Shown here piece by piece: positions 34,456 through 37,597 of a stretch of 37,597 nucleotides of DNA (positions are counted from its first letter, which is position 1; each line of letters starts with the position of its first letter). The stretch spans positions 1 to 37,597 of the forward strand of contig VXNS01000014.1 of the NCBI GenBank assembly GCA_009840445.1. Direction: 5' to 3'. The notes under the pieces are model-generated. The model saw only the letters and a program-made list of their open reading frames with translations, was not told the origin of the DNA and did not search any database. The DNA comes from Synechococcus sp. SB0662_bin_14 (GTDB lineage: Bacteria > Cyanobacteriota > Cyanobacteriia > PCC-6307 > Cyanobiaceae). The translations under genes and the position numbers were made by a program.

Positions 34456-36945
34456 ATGGTTACCACGGCAAGCCGTCAATCAGCACTTGAGCGCCGCAAA
34501 GCCCTCTCCACTGCAGGGAAGGCTGCCGCCTCGCGCTACGCAAAAACACGCCAGCGCAATATCTCCGACGCCCAGAGCCCCAAGCGGGGCCGCTCCAGCG
34601 CCCAATCCAAGGTCCAACCTGCCACCAGGTCTGTCACCCCAGCGCCTCGCCCTCGCCCCACAGTCCTTTCCCAGCCTGCCGCCGTCGCCCCGCCCACGGC
34701 CCGGAGCCTGAACACCCGCAAAATTTCCAATCCCACCCGGGACCTGGCGTTGGCGCGACGTCAGGCACTCTCCAAGCAAGGCAAACGCAACGGCACCGGC
34801 AAAGACCGGATTCGCACAGAGGTGCGCCGTCCCTCCCGCACCACACCACAGCCGGTCACCGCTGACCGTCAAGATGCAAGCCACACCTGCGACTGCCAGA
34901 AGCGCCCCGGGGAGGGGGTGCAAACACTGAATAGCAATAGAACGCTGAGCCTGGCGTCTTCATCGTCTTCAGCAACGGGTCGCCGCAGCGCCGCTGAAGC
35001 CCGTCTGAAGGCGCCAAAGGCGAACAACGCCAAGAACCCCAGCCGCGCCCTGGTGCTGGCCCGCCGGCTGGCCATGTCCAAGCACGGCAAATCCGCCAAT
35101 GCCCCCACCAGCGCCTCCAGTGCTGCGGTGGCCCGCCAGGGCAACCCGGAACTCTCCGGCCGGGAGTTGGCGCAACGGGTTCGGGAGCTGAAGGCCCGCT
35201 CCGGCTCCGCCGGCCAGTGCGTGAAGGGCAACAACAAGCGCCCCTGTGGTCCCCGCCGTGGCATGAACCGACCCAAAGACAACGACCAGCCCAGCCAGGC
35301 GGCTGACGCCCATTGGAAGGTGGGGGCCAGCACCACCCCGTCGGGGCAAACCGTGACCGGCACCCGCACGGACCGCTCCGTCAAGACCACCGGCAACGAA
35401 GCCAGCACCTGCCGCACCATCACCGGGACGGAATACATGGGAGCTGACGTGTTCCAGGCCTATTGCCAGAGCGAAGTGCCCTCCCGCCCCCACAAGGTGG
35501 GGGTGACCCCCACCGGCTACGGCAACACGGTCACGGGGACGGAGGTGGGCCGCTCCGTCAAAGTCACCGGCGATGAACCGGGCACCTGCAAGTCCGTCAC
35601 CGGCACCCAGTACCTCTCGGGCGACCACGGTGAAGCCTGGTGCGGCAGCCCCACCCAGCCCCAACCCGCCAAGGTGGGACAGGCCCGGACCCAGTCGGAG
35701 CAGCGGGTATCCGGCGTCATGGTGGGCCGTTCCGCCAAGGTCACCGGCGATGAACCGGGCAGTGGCCGTCAACTCACCGGCTCCCAATACATGAACCCCA
35801 CCCCGGAAATTGGCCGTGGACCGGCGCCGGCAAAGGTGCGCAGCTTCTCCACCCTGCGGGGTTCAGCCGTCACCGGCAACGAGGTGGGACGTTCCGCCAA
35901 GGTCACCGGCGATGAACCGGGCGCCTGCAAAAACGTCACCGGTGACGACTACGTGGGTCGCCAGCAATACGACGCATTTTGCCAGGGCCGGCCTGCCCCG
36001 GAGGCGGCCAAGGTGGGGCTGAGCACCACCAACCGCAACCAGACCGTGTCCGGAACCAGTACAGGCCACTCCCCTTTGGTCACGGGTGACGAGCCCGGCA
36101 CCTGCAAGGCCGTCACCGGCACCCCCTATGCGGGTCTAGAGCAGGCCGGCAACTTCTGCAGCGAGCCTGAGCAGACCACCATTGTGGCCCGCACCCCCAC
36201 CGGTCCTGGCACCCCTGGGCAACCCATGACCGGCCTGCAACCGGGAATCGGTGGCGTCATGACGGGTGCGGAGCGAGGAGCTTGCGAGCCCGTCAGCGGC
36301 ACCCCCTACGTGGGCGCCGATCAGTTCCAGAGTGCTTGTGGCCAGGGAGATGGAGATGGGGTTCCGGCAGACTTGCCCCAGCCCCTGGAAGGGGCCCCCT
36401 GGACCCGCTTTACCGTCTCGTCTCCCTTTCGGGCAGCCCACACGGAGCAGAAACGGCGTCTGGCCACAGGGGTGACCGGCACCCTCTATGAGCGGGGGGG
36501 GACCCGCATCACCGGCCCCTTCGGCATGGCGGGCGGCCGGGTGACGGGGACAGAAGAGTTCCGCTTTGATCAGCGTGGCGCCAACGTGTCGCTGCCGTCA
36601 CGGAACCCGCTCCAGCCACTGGCGGCCAGGGCAACCGCCTCCTCTGGCAACGCCAGCCCCGCCCCGGTGACGCCAGCGGCCCCATCCCGGGTCACCGGCG
36701 AAGGCATGGTGCAGGGGGTGCGGATTTCCGGGGACGACTGGTCCCGCAACGACCGGGTTACGGGCACGGAAGGCCCCTCGTCCCGCCGGCGTAACCCCTC
36801 CAGGCCGGGTCCCATGTCCGCCATGCATGCCTTCCAGTTGAAGCGCAACGCTGAGACGGAGGTGCCCCTGAGCCCCATTACCGGCTCCAGCGGCAACACC
36901 GACAAGGGGGCTGTGGTGACCTTCTCCGGCGGAGCCCGCGGTTGA
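34456..36945 (+). CDS. csoS2: CsoS2, alpha-carboxysome assembly scaffold
   Basis: Disordered repeat protein that binds RuBisCO and shell during assembly. It is 829 residues. The basic N-terminal domain has repeats ALERRKALSTAGKAA, LALARRQALSKQGK, LVLARRLAMSKHGK and a weaker LAQRVRELKARSG. The middle region (about 285-635) has six repeats of some 50 residues with VGRSxKVTGDEPGTCK and VTGTxYxG patterns. The third repeat has lost the cysteines seen in the others (SGRQLTGSQYM). The C-terminal shell-binding region has RITGPFGMAGGRVTGTEEFR and a conserved GAVVTFSGGARG tail. No obvious frameshift site was sought; a single long product is encoded. Confidence 0.96.
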   Translation: MVTTASRQSALERRKALSTAGKAAASRYAKTRQRNISDAQSPKRGRSSAQSKVQPATRSVTPAPRPRPTVLSQPAAVAPPTARSLNTRKISNPTRDLALARRQALSKQGKRNGTGKDRIRTEVRRPSRTTPQPVTADRQDASHTCDCQKRPGEGVQTLNSNRTLSLASSSSSATGRRSAAEARLKAPKANNAKNPSRALVLARRLAMSKHGKSANAPTSASSAAVARQGNPELSGRELAQRVRELKARSGSAGQCVKGNNKRPCGPRRGMNRPKDNDQPSQAADAHWKVGASTTPSGQTVTGTRTDRSVKTTGNEASTCRTITGTEYMGADVFQAYCQSEVPSRPHKVGVTPTGYGNTVTGTEVGRSVKVTGDEPGTCKSVTGTQYLSGDHGEAWCGSPTQPQPAKVGQARTQSEQRVSGVMVGRSAKVTGDEPGSGRQLTGSQYMNPTPEIGRGPAPAKVRSFSTLRGSAVTGNEVGRSAKVTGDEPGACKNVTGDDYVGRQQYDAFCQGRPAPEAAKVGLSTTNRNQTVSGTSTGHSPLVTGDEPGTCKAVTGTPYAGLEQAGNFCSEPEQTTIVARTPTGPGTPGQPMTGLQPGIGGVMTGAERGACEPVSGTPYVGADQFQSACGQGDGDGVPADLPQPLEGAPWTRFTVSSPFRAAHTEQKRRLATGVTGTLYERGGTRITGPFGMAGGRVTGTEEFRFDQRGANVSLPSRNPLQPLAARATASSGNASPAPVTPAAPSRVTGEGMVQGVRISGDDWSRNDRVTGTEGPSSRRRNPSRPGPMSAMHAFQLKRNAETEVPLSPITGSSGNTDKGAVVTFSGGARG
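35722..35922 (+). repeat. near-identical 39-bp repeats inside csoS2
   Basis: 35722-35760 and 35884-35922 are the same 39 bases except for one (GTGGGCC versus GTGGGAC near the left end). The shared core continues TTCCGCCAAGGTCACCGG then CGATGAACCGGGC. A third copy around 35547-35583 is more diverged. They encode the VTGDEPG part of the middle repeats. Identity at the DNA level suggests recent gene conversion or duplication. Confidence 0.8.
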
Positions 36946-36948
36946 TTC

Positions 36949-37597
36949 ATGCCTGCTCGCCGCGATCCTTATCAGCTCCTGGGGCCTACGGCGCCACGGC
37001 GTCGGCCACCCCGCCGTGATGGCCGCTCACCCGTGGATGCCCTGGCGTCACCCGGCCTCGGCACTGCTCAACCAGCACAACCGGTTGCTGCCATGGGACC
37101 CCTCCATCCCCTCACCAACCGGGAGCGGAATCAATGGCTGTGGACCTACGACAACCAGGTCAAAAGCAGCTTCGACAAGATCGTGGAGGTGCTCAAGAGG
37201 ATCTCCGCACTCCAGCACGAACCGGATTTTGAGCAGAAGGCCCAAGCCCTGGCCATGGATGCCTTCGGGTTTTCCCTGCCGGAGGACGTGCTGGCCAAGG
37301 CCTGGGTGACCCAGTTGGACATGCGCAGCCTGTTTGCCTGGTGTGTGTTCGAGACCTACAAGCGCACCAGTGAGGCCTTTTTCGCCAACAATCCCCTTGG
37401 CGGCCCGGAAGACAGTGCCTTTGACGCCTTTGTCCAGGACTGTGGCTTTCACCTGCTGGACGTGAGCCCCTGTGCGGACGGCCGCTTGGCCCACGCCATC
37501 AGCTATGCACTGCGGCTGCCCTTCAGTTCCGTGCGCCGCCGCCCCTACGCCGGCGCCATGTTTGACGTGGAGCGCACCGTCACCCGCTGGATCAAAA
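36949..37597 (+). CDS. csoSCA: CsoSCA carboxysomal beta-like carbonic anhydrase, partial (3' end off window)
   Basis: Shell-associated carbonic anhydrase that converts bicarbonate to CO2 for RuBisCO. Only the first 216 codons are present. After a basic, disordered start (MPARRDPYQLLGPTAPRRR) comes the helical domain with NQWLWTYDNQVKSSFDKIV. The catalytic domain then begins with HLLDVSPCADGRLAHAISY. There Cys175 is the first zinc ligand and Asp177-Arg179 the active-site pair, each two positions beyond those of Halothiobacillus. YAGAMFDVE is conserved. It starts three bases after the csoS2 stop. Confidence 0.96.
   Translation, partial: MPARRDPYQLLGPTAPRRRPPRRDGRSPVDALASPGLGTAQPAQPVAAMGPLHPLTNRERNQWLWTYDNQVKSSFDKIVEVLKRISALQHEPDFEQKAQALAMDAFGFSLPEDVLAKAWVTQLDMRSLFAWCVFETYKRTSEAFFANNPLGGPEDSAFDAFVQDCGFHLLDVSPCADGRLAHAISYALRLPFSSVRRRPYAGAMFDVERTVTRWIK

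Overview
The window is GC-rich and looks like the chromosome of an alpha-cyanobacterium (marine Synechococcus/Cyanobium lineage). It has a class I phycoerythrin gene set, a form IA RuBisCO with an alpha-carboxysome (cso) operon, pipX-pipY, a high-light-inducible protein, and cyanobacterial DUF3086/DUF3119 genes. High GC, phycoerythrin and an accessory cassette beside the carboxysome locus would fit a sponge-associated lineage such as Candidatus Synechococcus spongiarum, but that is an inference; no 16S rRNA is present. The left edge is a roughly 60-base poly-C run, probably a contig-end artefact.

Layout. 0.1-5.4 kb: phycoerythrin region, with cpeB-cpeA and the HEAT-repeat bilin lyases cpeZ and cpeY on the minus strand, a third lyase (cpeF-like) on the plus strand, and two plus-strand genes divergent from cpeB, one a divergent phycobiliprotein-like protein that keeps a Cys-x-Arg-Asp bilin-site motif. 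5.4-12.5 kb: housekeeping genes pgk (minus), then a plus-strand series of DHNA-CoA thioesterase-like, der, ecfT/cbiQ, pipX, pipY, sepF and proC. 12.5-16.7 kb: compact minus-strand group MFS transporter, mlaE-like permease, DUF3119, DUF3086, plsY. Then tRNA-Gly(UCC) and glgX (minus). 18.9-28.6 kb: plus-strand run of a degenerate metallo-beta-lactamase-like protein, HU, gluQRS (no ordinary start codon), a DsbA-like protein, a HIT protein, an SbmA/YddA-like ABC exporter, hli, pabB-pabC, phzF and an Ap4A phosphorylase.

28.9-31.2 kb: a three-gene accessory cassette. One gene points left; two point right and overlap by ATGA. The larger right-hand protein ends in an ImmA/IrrE (M78)-like domain whose HExxH residues have all been replaced. 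It sits directly against the carboxysome locus and is the best candidate here for an undescribed system.

31.2-37.6 kb: csoS1D, csoS1, cbbL, cbbS, csoS2 and the first part of csoSCA, which runs off the right edge. A 15-bp-stem hairpin separates cbbS from csoS2, and a 250-bp gap between csoS1D and csoS1 probably holds the main promoter.

Together the window covers light harvesting (phycoerythrin and its chromophorylation), CO2 fixation (carboxysome, pgk), nitrogen/PLP regulation (pipXY), folate and quinone metabolism, and one likely horizontally acquired module. All calls come from reading the sequence and from remembered family features; no database search was run.
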